Below are positions 34,935 through 43,698 of a stretch of DNA of 64,000 bases, one piece after another. Source of the stretch: Gammaproteobacteria bacterium UBA7310 (GTDB lineage Bacteria; Pseudomonadota; Gammaproteobacteria; Pseudomonadales; Ketobacteraceae); assembly GCA_002471665.1 (NCBI GenBank), contig DKQK01000056.1, forward strand, positions 1-64,000, written 5' to 3'. Under the pieces are notes generated by a model. That model was not told where the DNA came from. It saw only the letters and a program-made list of their open reading frames with translations, and did no database searches. The stretch's first letter is position 1. Each line of letters begins with the position of its first letter. A program made the position numbers and the translations under genes.

Positions 34935-36056
34935 TTACCAGGCCAGATCCTGCAATGGATTTACACCATCCGGCCACGGCGCCTGAAAATGTTCTTCCAC
35001 CCACTGGGGGCTGACCTCCGCAACCGATTGGTGCTGCCATTGCGGTGCGCCGTCTTTGTCCACCAACAGTGCCCGTACTCCCTCCGGAAAATCCGGGTGC
35101 AACGCACATTGCAGCGACATCACCAGCTCCATCTGAAACACCTCCGGCAAGGACAGCTTTTTGCCCCGCCGCAACTGTTCAAACACCAGGTGAGCGGTAC
35201 TGGGACATCCCGACTTCAAAGTGGCCGCCGCTTTTTGCAGCCATTTCTCATCACTGTCGATGGCCAGAATGTTGGCCGCCACGCCGGCGGCGCTATCGGC
35301 GTCCGTCACCGCCTGAATCACATCATAGTGCTGGCGGACATTGCCTGCCGGCATCAAATCCAGCACCTCGCAGGAACGCAACACCGTGCCCACCAAAACC
35401 TCATTTTCCCGCGTGCAATCCGTCCATGCCTGTTTTTGTAAGCCATCCAGTACAGACTGCTTCTTCATGCTGGGGATGAAACGATCCGCCATACCCACGA
35501 ACATCGCATCCGCCGCGTTGAAATTGGCACCGGTCAAACCAAGAAACAAGCCGGTGCGCCCCGGCGCATGATTCAAAAACCAGGTACCCCCTACATCCGG
35601 ATACAGGCCAATGGTGATTTCTGGCATGGCCAAACGGGAGGTTTCAGTAACCACACGGTGTGATGCCCCGGACATCAAGCCGATTCCACCCCCCATCACA
35701 ATACCGTGTCCCCAACAGATGATCGGCTTGGAATAGCAGTGAATCAAATAATCGAGCCGGTACTCGTTTTCAAAGAAAGACTGTACGTAGGGCAACGCGG
35801 CCTGTGGCCCCACTTCGGCAATTCGATCCCGCAGGCAACGCACATCGCCACCGGCGCAGAACGCCTTCTCTCCTGCGCCCTGCAACCAGATGCAGACGAT
35901 GCTGTCATCCTGTTCCCATTGTATGAGCTGATCCGTTAACAACATCACCATCTGCTGCGTCAGGGAGTTGAGCTTTTTCTCCACGTTCAACGTCGCGATG
36001 CCAATTTTCTTGTCATTGGCCGCCGGCAATACATCAAACACCACACTTTCTGTCAC
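34935..36056 (-). CDS. 3-hydroxyisobutyryl-CoA hydrolase (HIBCH family)
   Basis: An enoyl-CoA hydratase-fold thioesterase that releases 3-hydroxyisobutyrate from its CoA ester. 'FCAGGDVRCLRD' forms the oxyanion region, and 'AMPEITIGLYPDVGGTWFL' carries the Glu and Asp that mark HIBCH proteins. The 373-residue length, longer than crotonases, also points to HIBCH. The start overlaps the dehydrogenase stop as ATGA. Confidence 0.9.
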   Translation of the reverse strand: MTESVVFDVLPAANDKKIGIATLNVEKKLNSLTQQMVMLLTDQLIQWEQDDSIVCIWLQGAGEKAFCAGGDVRCLRDRIAEVGPQAALPYVQSFFENEYRLDYLIHCYSKPIICWGHGIVMGGGIGLMSGASHRVVTETSRLAMPEITIGLYPDVGGTWFLNHAPGRTGLFLGLTGANFNAADAMFVGMADRFIPSMKKQSVLDGLQKQAWTDCTRENEVLVGTVLRSCEVLDLMPAGNVRQHYDVIQAVTDADSAAGVAANILAIDSDEKWLQKAAATLKSGCPSTAHLVFEQLRRGKKLSLPEVFQMELVMSLQCALHPDFPEGVRALLVDKDGAPQWQHQSVAEVSPQWVEEHFQAPWPDGVNPLQDLAW

Positions 36057-37213
36057 TGAATAACCTCCGTTGCACCTTCCATCAGTGCGCGCCGTGCAAT
36101 GATCATGCGCATGATTTCGTTGGTACCCTCAAGAATCTGATGTACCCGCGTGTCACGCACATGGCGCTCCAGGGGATACTCTTTGATATAACCATAGCCA
36201 CCATGAATCTGCAGGGCGTCGTTGCAAACCTGGAACCCGGCATCGGTGGCAAAACGTTTTGCCATGGCCGAATAAACACTGGCATCGCTATCTTTCTGAT
36301 CCAGCTTCACCGCTGCCAGCCGCACCATCTGGCGGGCCGCCACCAGCTGCGTCAACATATCGGCCAGCTTGAACTGTAATCCCTGAAACTCCGCCAACGC
36401 CCGGCCGAACTGCTTGCGCTCCAACAGGTAACGTTGCGCCGTATCCAATGCGGCCTGCGCCGTGCCCAAAGAACAAGTGGCGATATTGATGCGCCCCCCG
36501 TCCAGCCCTTGCATGGCAAATTTAAAACCGTCACCTTCACTGCCCACCCGTTGCCCCCGCGGCACCTTAACGTCATCAAAGGTGATGGTACGAGTCGGCT
36601 GACAGTTCCATCCCATTTTGTCCTCCTTGCGCCCATAGCGAATCCCCTGTCTATCGGCCTCCACCAAAAAACAGGATACCCCTTTGGCCCCGGCTCCGCC
36701 CGTGCGCGCCATCACCAGCAGCAGCTCGGTGGCACCGGCACCGGAAATAAAACACTTACTGCCGTTGAGCAGGTAATATTCTCCTTGTAACCGCGCACTG
36801 GTTTTCAGCGACGCCGCATCGGAGCCGGCGTCCGGTTCGGTGAGGCAATAGGAGGCCAGGGTTGCCCCCGAGCACAAGCCCTCTCCCCAGCGCGCCACCA
36901 ACTCAGCGCTGCCGAAGGTGGTCACCATCCAGGTACACATATTATGGATAGTGAGATAGGCCGCCGTAGCGGTACAACCATAGGCGAGCTGTTCAAATAT
37001 CAGGTGCGCGTCCAGCCTTGACAGCCCCATGCCACCGGCGGCCTCCGGCGCATAAATGCCACAAAATCCCAACTCACCGGCTTTGCGGATCACTGCCAGA
37101 GGAAATTCACTGAGCGCATCCCAGCGTGCCGCATGGGGGGCCAGTTCTGCGGCGGCAAATTGTTTTGCCGCCTGCTGGAAGGCCTTTTGATCGTCGGTTA
37201 AATCAAAGTCCAT
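36053..37213 (-). CDS. Acyl-CoA dehydrogenase, probably isobutyryl-CoA dehydrogenase
   Basis: A flavoenzyme that makes methacrylyl-CoA from isobutyryl-CoA, inferred from its place between mmsA and the HIBCH gene. Signatures 'CLTEPDAGSDAASLKT', 'FGRALAEFQGLQFKLADM' and 'ILEGTNEIMRMIIARRAL' are present, as is 'QIHGGYGYIKEYPLER'. Length 386 suits the family. A separate enoyl-CoA hydratase for methacrylyl-CoA is not seen here. Confidence 0.9.
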   Translation of the reverse strand: MDFDLTDDQKAFQQAAKQFAAAELAPHAARWDALSEFPLAVIRKAGELGFCGIYAPEAAGGMGLSRLDAHLIFEQLAYGCTATAAYLTIHNMCTWMVTTFGSAELVARWGEGLCSGATLASYCLTEPDAGSDAASLKTSARLQGEYYLLNGSKCFISGAGATELLLVMARTGGAGAKGVSCFLVEADRQGIRYGRKEDKMGWNCQPTRTITFDDVKVPRGQRVGSEGDGFKFAMQGLDGGRINIATCSLGTAQAALDTAQRYLLERKQFGRALAEFQGLQFKLADMLTQLVAARQMVRLAAVKLDQKDSDASVYSAMAKRFATDAGFQVCNDALQIHGGYGYIKEYPLERHVRDTRVHQILEGTNEIMRMIIARRALMEGATEVIQ

Positions 37214-37218
37214 GGGCT

Positions 37219-38727
37219 TTATTTCAAATGAATCGTCATGTTGGGTCCGCTGGCGGCTATATCACTCTCAAACCAACGCGCGGTAATGGTTTTGGTTTCC
37301 GTATAAAAACGCACCGCCTGCTTGCCATAGGCATGCTGGTCACCATAAAACGAGGCCTTCCATCCGGTAAAGGAGAAGAAGGGTAACGGCACGGGAATGG
37401 GCACATTGATGCCCACCTGCCCCACTTCAATTTCGTGCTGATATTTGCGTGCCGCCGCGCCGCTGGCTGTGAAAATGGAGGTGCCGTTACCACAGGGGTG
37501 CTCATTGATCAGGGCGATGGCATCTTCCAGCGAATCCACGCACAACACGCACAGTACCGGCCCAAAAATCTCTTCGCTGTAGATGCTCATCTCTGGCTTA
37601 ACATCGGTAAACAGCGTGGGCCCCACCCAGTTTCCGTCGGGGTAGCCTTCTACGCTGCATGCGCTGCCATCCAACAGGCAAGTGGCACCTTCCTGCTTGC
37701 CCTGGGCGATCAACCGCAGTACCCGCTCTTTTGCCTGGGGGCTGATTAACGGGCCATAGGCTGCCTCTGGATCATCCCACACCCCGGGTCGAATACCCTC
37801 CAATGCGGTTTTGATGTCGTCGACCCAGTCGCGGGCACCACCCACCAAGACCACTACGCTGATGGCCATGCAGCGCTGACCGGCTGCACCGCAGGAGGCT
37901 CCAACGATGTTATTGACTACCTGTTCCCGGTTGGCATCGGGCATAACCACCATGTGGTTTTTTGCGCCGGCGAAAGCCTGCACCCGCTTCATGTTGGCGG
38001 TTCCGGTTTGATAGATATACTGCCCCACCGGCACAGACCCGACAAAGGAAATGGCCTTGATGTCAGGATCACTCAAGAGGGCGTCTACCTGCTCTTTGCG
38101 ACCGTGTACCACCTGCAGCACATCTTTTGGAGCCCCAGCCTCAATGAACAGCTCCGCCAGCCGCATGGGGGTTAATGGATCCTGCTCAGAGGGCTTCAGG
38201 ATAAAGGTGTTGCCGCACGCAACGGCCAGAGGAAACATCCACAGGGGAATCATGGCTGGAAAGTTAAACGGGGTAATTCCGGCACAGACCCCCAAGGGTT
38301 GAGTGTACGAGTAAGTATCGATGCCACCGGCCACGTTCTCAACGGTTTCCCCCATCAGCAAACTGGGAATATTGGCAGCGTGCTCCACCACCTCAATCCC
38401 GCGCCACACATCACCCTTGGCATCTTCAAAGGTTTTACCGGTTTCCTTGGCCAGAATCCCGGCCAGTTCATCATGATGGGCTTTCAGTAATGCCTGATAC
38501 TTCAGCATCACCCGCGCCCGCACCGGCACTGGAGTATCCCGCCATACCTTGAACGCCGCCTTAGCCGACGCGATGGCCTGCTGCATTTCATCGGCCGTGG
38601 TACAGGGTACCTGGGCGATGACCGACTGGGTTGCAGGGTCGGTGACATCAATCCAGTGGCTGGCGGCACTGTGCTGAAACTCACCATTAATAAGTTGTTG
38701 AACCTTGATGGGGTTGGAGGGGGTCAT
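37219..38727 (-). CDS. mmsA: Methylmalonate-semialdehyde dehydrogenase
   Basis: A CoA-acylating aldehyde dehydrogenase that turns methylmalonate semialdehyde into propionyl-CoA. The 'FAGAKNHMVVMPDAN' segment and the catalytic Cys in 'CGAAGQRCMAISV' are diagnostic for MMSDH. The ATG at 38727 has AAGGAA seven bases upstream and gives 502 residues; an ATG seven codons upstream has weaker support. It is the first gene of the valine operon and faces mmsR. Confidence 0.95.
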   Translation of the reverse strand: MTPSNPIKVQQLINGEFQHSAASHWIDVTDPATQSVIAQVPCTTADEMQQAIASAKAAFKVWRDTPVPVRARVMLKYQALLKAHHDELAGILAKETGKTFEDAKGDVWRGIEVVEHAANIPSLLMGETVENVAGGIDTYSYTQPLGVCAGITPFNFPAMIPLWMFPLAVACGNTFILKPSEQDPLTPMRLAELFIEAGAPKDVLQVVHGRKEQVDALLSDPDIKAISFVGSVPVGQYIYQTGTANMKRVQAFAGAKNHMVVMPDANREQVVNNIVGASCGAAGQRCMAISVVVLVGGARDWVDDIKTALEGIRPGVWDDPEAAYGPLISPQAKERVLRLIAQGKQEGATCLLDGSACSVEGYPDGNWVGPTLFTDVKPEMSIYSEEIFGPVLCVLCVDSLEDAIALINEHPCGNGTSIFTASGAAARKYQHEIEVGQVGINVPIPVPLPFFSFTGWKASFYGDQHAYGKQAVRFYTETKTITARWFESDIAASGPNMTIHLK

Positions 38728-38846
38728 ATCGTTTCCTTGGCGCTGCATTCAATTCTCTATATGTAGCATAGCCCGGCACCGGTTACCATTGACGATATTG
38801 CGCATAATATGGATTATATTGTCATTCACTAAACCTGAGTATTAAC

Positions 38847-39728
38847 ATGCCTGTATCCTCCGGCTGGCCCCTCAAACCCGGCGCCATACGCTATTTTGTG
38901 CCCCATTTCGCCAGCGCGCAGTTGGCCCGTCATCCGTTAACGGAAGAGCTGCATATCACTGGCATGGGGTTCTACCCCAGAGCCCACAACCACACCATGA
39001 CGCGCCTGGAACACGAGGATAATTTATTGATGTACTGCAGCGAGGGGAACGGTTGGCTGACGCTGAACGAGGTGGAGTACCCCGTACATGCCGGTGATCT
39101 GATGGTCTTGCCCAAAGGCCTCCCCCACCATTACCGTGCCGACCTCAACACACCCTGGTCATTGCGCTGGGTGCACTTTGCCGGAAGCAGGGCTCTGGAT
39201 TATATTGCGAATTTACATCTGCCCACTAATTGTTTTGTGATTGCGGTGGGGCAGCACCCCCGCATCATCAGCGATTTCGATACCCTGTTCAGCGTGCGGG
39301 AAACCGGCTACAACATGAAGGCGCTGATCCATGCCTCCCAGGCACTGAAGCAAATGTTGACCTACCTGGCCCTACTGTCTGCCAGCCAATCCCGGCAGGC
39401 AAGGCAACCCATCGACCTGGAAAACATTCAAGCCCTAATGATGGCCAACCTGGCGGGGGAACTGGATCTGCACGCACTGGCGGAAGCCGCCCATCTTTCC
39501 AAATATCATTTTGCCAAGCGCTACAAGGCACTCACCGGGTATTCCCCCATTCAGCATTTTATTCATATGAAAATGGAGCGGGCCTGTTACCTGCTGGACA
39601 CCAACAACCAACCGGTGAGCCGTGTCGCACAGGCACTGGGTTATGACGACCCCCAGTATTTTTCCCGTTTGTTCAGGAAAGTAACCGGGCTGTCACCGCG
39701 GGATTATCGCAAACTGGATAAAGGATAG
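38847..39728 (+). CDS. mmsR: AraC-family regulator MmsR
   Basis: A 293-residue regulator with an N-terminal cupin-like effector domain ('LTLNEVEYPVHAGDLMVLPKG' region) and a C-terminal AraC helix-turn-helix pair ending 'YFSRLFRKVTGLSPRDYRKL'. It is divergent from mmsA across 119 bases, the arrangement of mmsR and mmsAB in Pseudomonas, where MmsR activates valine catabolism. Confidence 0.85.
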   Translation: MPVSSGWPLKPGAIRYFVPHFASAQLARHPLTEELHITGMGFYPRAHNHTMTRLEHEDNLLMYCSEGNGWLTLNEVEYPVHAGDLMVLPKGLPHHYRADLNTPWSLRWVHFAGSRALDYIANLHLPTNCFVIAVGQHPRIISDFDTLFSVRETGYNMKALIHASQALKQMLTYLALLSASQSRQARQPIDLENIQALMMANLAGELDLHALAEAAHLSKYHFAKRYKALTGYSPIQHFIHMKMERACYLLDTNNQPVSRVAQALGYDDPQYFSRLFRKVTGLSPRDYRKLDKG

Positions 39729-39730
39729 GT

Positions 39731-40429
39731 CTATTCAGGCACCGACCAGTCAATGGGCGTCAAGCCTTTGGCTTCCAGATACTGGTTGGCTTTGGAAAAA
39801 TGCCGGCAACCGAAAAAACCACGGTGGGCCGACAGCGGGCTGGGGTGAGGCGCCTTGAGCACGCAATGCTTCTTTTGATCAATAATCTGGCCCTTCTTCT
39901 GCGCGTAGCTGCCCCACAACATGAACACGATACCTTCCCGCTTTTCATTGAGCTCGCGAATCGCCGCATCGGTAAACTGTTCCCAGCCCTTACCCTGATG
40001 GGCAGCCGCCTTGGACTGTTCCACCGTGAGCACCGCATTCAACAACAAAACCCCCTGCTCTGCCCAGTGGCTAAGGCAGCCGTTGGTGGGAATGGGTAAG
40101 CCCAGGTCGGCGTGGATTTCCTTGAAAATATTCTGCAATGAAGGAGGAAAACGCACCCCTTTTTGCACCGAGAAACACAAACCATGGGCCTGGCCGGGCC
40201 CGTGATAGGGATCCTGCCCGATCATAACCACCTTGACTCGATCAAACGGTGTCAGGTTAAAGGCATTAAAGTACTCATCCCCTTTCGGATAAATCACTTT
40301 TCCGGCTTTTTTCTGCGCCACCAGAAAGTCACGCAGGCTATGCATATAATCCTGCTGAAACTGCGGCAACAGATGTTGTTTCCAACTGGGTTCAATCTTT
40401 ATCTGCTCTGGTGACATGCTTTCACCCAT
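39731..40429 (-). CDS. ung: Uracil-DNA glycosylase
   Basis: Ung removes uracil from DNA. The water-activating loop 'GQDPYHGPGQAHGLCFSV' and the DNA-intercalating loop 'HPSPLSAHRGFFG' are intact. The ATG at 40429 is preceded by GGGGG and gives 232 residues; the ATG at 40417 is the alternative, and longer readings run into the TetR gene. Confidence 0.96.
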   Translation of the reverse strand: MGESMSPEQIKIEPSWKQHLLPQFQQDYMHSLRDFLVAQKKAGKVIYPKGDEYFNAFNLTPFDRVKVVMIGQDPYHGPGQAHGLCFSVQKGVRFPPSLQNIFKEIHADLGLPIPTNGCLSHWAEQGVLLLNAVLTVEQSKAAAHQGKGWEQFTDAAIRELNEKREGIVFMLWGSYAQKKGQIIDQKKHCVLKAPHPSPLSAHRGFFGCRHFSKANQYLEAKGLTPIDWSVPE

Positions 40430-40452
40430 ATGGTTTCCCCCTTGATGCCCGC

Positions 40453-41124
40453 TTAGGGCAGAAAGGCGGACAACTGCCGCCTGATCATGCGACACGCCTT
40501 ATCCTCATCAAACTGTGCAACCGGAATCATCAACGCTTCATGCTCAATGCGAAAAATGGTTCCCATCAACAGCTCTCCGGCAATCTCCGGATCTTCCACG
40601 CCGATGACTTTACACAGTTCCACCATCTCTTCCAACAGGTGATCGAAATAGGTCTGGGCAATGCTGCGCAAACGGGCATCCCGCAGGCACTCATGCTTGA
40701 AAGCTTGCTCAGCAATCATGTGATCACGCTTGTCCGTGAGCTCCAGTTTCATATAGCTCACTATCATTTGAGACAGGTTCTGCAGCAATTGATTAGTCAC
40801 TTCCGGGCTGGCACCCACATCCGCTTTGTGCTGCTCAATGAATTCACCCACATGTTGGTAGATGGGTTGCACCACATCGTTCATGGCGTTTTCGGCGAAC
40901 AGGGTAAATGTGTCAGCGATCAGATCAGAAATATCTTTAAAGTAATAGGTGGTTGCCGACAAAGGCACTTCCGCTTCTTTCGCCACGGCGCGGTGACGAA
41001 CACCACGCACACCATCGTTTACCACGATGCGTAAAGCGGCTTCCAATATGGCCTTGCGCCGCTGCTCACTGCGGGCACGAGACGCCTTGCGGCCACGATA
41101 ATTGATGGCATTTTCATCTGACAT
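40453..41124 (-). CDS. TetR-family transcriptional regulator
   Basis: A 223-residue regulator. The N-terminal helix-turn-helix is 'AILEAALRIVVNDGVRGVRH' followed by 'VAKEAEVPLSATTYYFKD', the TetR pattern, and the rest is a helical ligand domain. It lies 23 bases upstream of ung and in the same direction, so the two may be co-transcribed; its target is unknown. Confidence 0.9.
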   Translation of the reverse strand: MSDENAINYRGRKASRARSEQRRKAILEAALRIVVNDGVRGVRHRAVAKEAEVPLSATTYYFKDISDLIADTFTLFAENAMNDVVQPIYQHVGEFIEQHKADVGASPEVTNQLLQNLSQMIVSYMKLELTDKRDHMIAEQAFKHECLRDARLRSIAQTYFDHLLEEMVELCKVIGVEDPEIAGELLMGTIFRIEHEALMIPVAQFDEDKACRMIRRQLSAFLP

Positions 41125-41240
41125 GCTTCTGACAACCGGTCAATTGAGTTGGCTGGCAATGATACTCGAAAGCAGTCGGCAATTCATGGTGGAGAGCAGG
41201 ATAACGCGTTGTTTTTGTATCAATTTTTGAACAAACAGAC

Positions 41241-41278
41241 AAAAAAAGGCCCCACCTGCGCGTAGCGCAGGATGGGGC
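41241..41278 (-). terminator. Strong intrinsic terminator on the minus strand
   Basis: On the minus strand, arms 41278-41265 and 41261-41249 form a GC-rich stem with a single bulged base and a three-base loop, followed by seven T (41247-41241). It lies about 180 bases beyond the DUF2236 stop and just upstream of the TetR gene promoter region. Confidence 0.88.
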
Positions 41279-41395
41279 TCCCAGCAAGAAGTTGAACAGC
41301 GTCGTTGGTCTGTTTCGCTGTTGCTGTACACGTTGCAACCAGCTTGCCAACTTTCACGGGCTTCCTATCTTGCTGTTTTTCCTAATTAATCTACC
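41241..41395 (-). ncRNA. Candidate small structured RNA
   Basis: The 333-base gap 41125-41457 has no convincing gene, but its minus strand looks structured. An 8-base segment at 41375-41368 is complementary to 41289-41282, closing a domain that holds a second hairpin (41343-41335 with 41324-41317, one bulge). A strong terminator follows directly. Two AGGA motifs lie in the 5' half, which could suit CsrA/RsmA binding. I could not match a known RNA family, and the 5' end and promoter are guesses. It could instead be the 3' untranslated region of the DUF2236 mRNA. Confidence 0.4.
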
Positions 41396-41435
41396 AGGCC
41401 TTAATACCTAATGTGGTTTTCTACCTGAGAGTACA

Positions 41436-41450
41436 GGTCAGAACCTGACC
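41436..41450 (-). repeat. Short hairpin just after the DUF2236 stop
   Basis: GGTCAG and CTGACC form a perfect 6-bp stem with a three-base loop seven bases beyond the DUF2236 stop codon. No T run follows, so it may only trim or protect the mRNA end. Confidence 0.4.
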
Positions 41451-41457
41451 ATATGCG

Positions 41458-42600
41458 TCAGGCCAGGCTACGAAAGGCAAATTGGCTGGGATCCCCTCCC
41501 AATCCATCAAAAATATTTTTACGGCGCATCCTGTGATTGCCTTGCTCCAACAGCTTCTGCAGGGCCGTTGGCGCCAGGTAACGACCTTTGGCCGCCAGCC
41601 GGATGGCTTCTCGAATCAGCCGCACCTTGGCACGATCTGCCGCAGTGGCATGCATGTTGATGTCCTTTGCCACCACCGGCCCGATAAGAAACTCGCTGAA
41701 GGCAATCAATACGCCCTCCGGCAAATGGAATGGCGGCTCCTTGGCCATGTCCCGCAGCAGCGCTTTGGCCAGTTTCTCGCTGTCTGGAGTGGGGTTATAA
41801 AGGTGGGTTGCCAACTGCAACGCCAACATCTCCTGCTCATCCAGGCTGGCCGGCAGCAACCCTTCCTTTACCCCCAACACATAGCCGGCGTAGCGCCAGA
41901 AATACTGCATCAGGCTTTTTTCTTCGGTACTGAGATTCACCCCCAACCGCTCGATGCCACGGGCCACCATAAAATCAAATTCCAAAACCGTGCCTGCCAT
42001 ATCCTCCTGATTAATGGGCTGGTCGTATTTTTCCACATCCCACTTACCGGAATGCCAAAGAAACTGACGCACAGATGAATGCGTCAAGCGCACTTCCATC
42101 AACGTGCGGTGCCCTGCTGAACCGGGGGCGATGTTATCCTTACCCACCATGTTATGCAGCAGTTGACCGGTTTCATAAATACGCCGGGTGACGTCTTTCT
42201 GCAGCCGCCCGGTAGCCACCAACACCTGGGCTGGCTTGTTGTAGGCATAGCCTTCCACCAGGCTGCTGCACAGCAACACCAGCCCCTGCAACGGGGCGTA
42301 GCGCTTAAATACCCGGCTACCCTCTTCCAGAATATCGAAATCCACCCAGCCGGGTACCTGATGGCAGTGCTGCAGAAATTCGCCGAACGCCCCCCCTTCA
42401 GTGGCGGCTCGGGTTTCCACTTGATCCAGCATATCCGAAGGGCGACCACGCTTGATCAGGGCAGTACAGGCATCCGCCCGCTCATCACAGACCTGTCGCC
42501 ATTGCTCTAAATTATGATGGGAATAACGATCCCACCAAACGCGCTGCTGCGGGGATTGGGGGCCTAGCTTGATTCGTTCTAGTTCTTCTGGAGTAGGCAT
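41458..42600 (-). CDS. DUF2236 oxygenase, MpaB/Lcp-like
   Basis: A 380-residue cytosolic protein of the DUF2236 family, which includes fungal MpaB and the haem-b rubber oxygenase Lcp. The core 'GHRTLMEVRLTHSSVRQFLW' carries the Arg and His typical of the family, and 'NQEDMAGTVLEFDFMVARG' follows where the haem-ligand helix is expected. No export signal is seen at the chosen ATG (42600). An in-frame GTG at 42696 would add 32 residues and I judge it unlikely. The divergent AraC gene is a candidate regulator. Substrate unknown; a lipid or hydrocarbon oxygenase is inference. Confidence 0.82.
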   Translation of the reverse strand: MPTPEELERIKLGPQSPQQRVWWDRYSHHNLEQWRQVCDERADACTALIKRGRPSDMLDQVETRAATEGGAFGEFLQHCHQVPGWVDFDILEEGSRVFKRYAPLQGLVLLCSSLVEGYAYNKPAQVLVATGRLQKDVTRRIYETGQLLHNMVGKDNIAPGSAGHRTLMEVRLTHSSVRQFLWHSGKWDVEKYDQPINQEDMAGTVLEFDFMVARGIERLGVNLSTEEKSLMQYFWRYAGYVLGVKEGLLPASLDEQEMLALQLATHLYNPTPDSEKLAKALLRDMAKEPPFHLPEGVLIAFSEFLIGPVVAKDINMHATAADRAKVRLIREAIRLAAKGRYLAPTALQKLLEQGNHRMRRKNIFDGLGGDPSQFAFRSLA

Positions 42601-42733
42601 AACTTCACCGATTATTGCGTGACCACTGGGTTCCGGAACAGTAGCAAAAGCGCCTCCGCCTGACAAGAACTCGTGAGTTCTATTTTTTATGCCCACCTGT
42701 TAGCTCTATTAAATATGTTATTTATTATGTCTA

Positions 42734-42805
42734 TTCGAACCTACATAACCTGTTAAACCCTATAATTTACCCAAAGTCAGGTTCGATTTGATTCGAATCC
42801 GAACC
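42734..42805. promoter_or_regulatory. Cluster of GGTTCG half-sites between DUF2236 and AraC genes
   Basis: TTCGAACCT (42734-42742), AGGTTCGA (42779-42786), TTCGAA (42792-42797) and CGAACC (42800-42805) form inverted repeats of one short word. They flank a TATAAT at 42761-42766 that could be the -10 box of the AraC gene. The layout suits an operator for the AraC protein, but no -35 box is clear. Confidence 0.4.
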
Positions 42806-42836
42806 ATCATTCTTGATAAAAACAATAAACAGAGCC

Positions 42837-43640
42837 ATGACACACTGCATAAATCAGGATCCGATCCTGTTATATCTGTGGAAACGACGAACCCTCTATC
42901 TGGGTGAGCTGCCCTCCATACCCGACCTGACCCCGGCCGCCTCCACTTTACTGGTGGGCCTGGACAAACCGTTTCTGATCTGGGACTACGCCAGCGGCCA
43001 AAAAAGGGAAACCCGCACCGCCCTGGTACCGGCGGGCACTCACTTTGGCGCTGATCCGCGGAACCAGAACATGGTGAACTGTTATCTGGATCCGCTGGGT
43101 GAGGATTTGCGCGCCTTAAGCCCTATGATGCAGGGCAGCATCGGCCCCATTTTGGTGGACTGCCGGGATGAAATTGGCCAACTGGAGGATTTCCACACTA
43201 TTGTCCGTGATACGCCGCCGGCAGCAGACGCCTATGGGATCTTGGATGCTCAATTCCACAGACAGGGCTCGGTGAGCATTGCAAAGTCCCGAATGGTAGA
43301 GCCGATACAACGGGTTATTGATTTAATTCAAAGCGACCCGCTGTCCAACGAACCCACCGAATGGCTGGCACACAAGGCGGGATTAACCCAACCGCAATTG
43401 AACCGCTGGTTCAAACGCATTACCGGCGTACCGGTACGACGTTACCGCCTGTGGCACCGGCTGTTTGTGACCGCGAACCTGATGAGCTTTGGCAAGTCGT
43501 TAACGGATGCAGCCCATGAAGCGGGCTTTTCGGATTCGTCCCACCTCAATCACACATTTCGCAGCATGATTGGCATGACACCCTCTTTCGTTTTTCAGCG
43601 CTCGGATCGCCTTAGGATTTTCACCTGCCCTGAACACTGA
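42837..43640 (+). CDS. AraC-family transcriptional regulator
   Basis: A 267-residue regulator with an unassigned N-terminal domain and a C-terminal AraC module: 'WLAHKAGLTQPQLNRWFKR' and 'LTDAAHEAGFSDSSHLNHTF'. The ATG at 42837 is preferred over an in-frame TTG eight codons upstream; neither has a strong Shine-Dalgarno. It is divergent from the DUF2236 gene and convergent with the lipase-like gene. Confidence 0.88.
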   Translation: MTHCINQDPILLYLWKRRTLYLGELPSIPDLTPAASTLLVGLDKPFLIWDYASGQKRETRTALVPAGTHFGADPRNQNMVNCYLDPLGEDLRALSPMMQGSIGPILVDCRDEIGQLEDFHTIVRDTPPAADAYGILDAQFHRQGSVSIAKSRMVEPIQRVIDLIQSDPLSNEPTEWLAHKAGLTQPQLNRWFKRITGVPVRRYRLWHRLFVTANLMSFGKSLTDAAHEAGFSDSSHLNHTFRSMIGMTPSFVFQRSDRLRIFTCPEH

Positions 43641-43641
43641 A

Positions 43642-43675
43642 TGGGGTGGGGCGTGATATGACACACCCCACCCCA
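43642..43675. terminator. GC-rich hairpin between convergent genes
   Basis: Arms 43642-43655 and 43662-43675 pair over 14 bases (fully on the minus strand, with one C-A mismatch on the plus strand) around six bases. There is no T tract, but the position between the AraC and lipase-like stops suits a bidirectional terminator. Confidence 0.55.
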
Positions 43676-43698
43676 ATCTAATGCTGGCAAACTTTGAA

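Noticed and set aside
41114..41350. 78-codon minus-strand frame across the TetR-DUF2236 gap
   Set aside because: It runs through the strong terminator hairpin and its T tract and overlaps the TetR start; a structured RNA explains the region better.
41458..42600. DUF2236 gene as a true rubber oxygenase (Lcp)
   Set aside because: Only general family motifs are shared, and there is no export signal as in secreted Lcp; the specific activity cannot be claimed.
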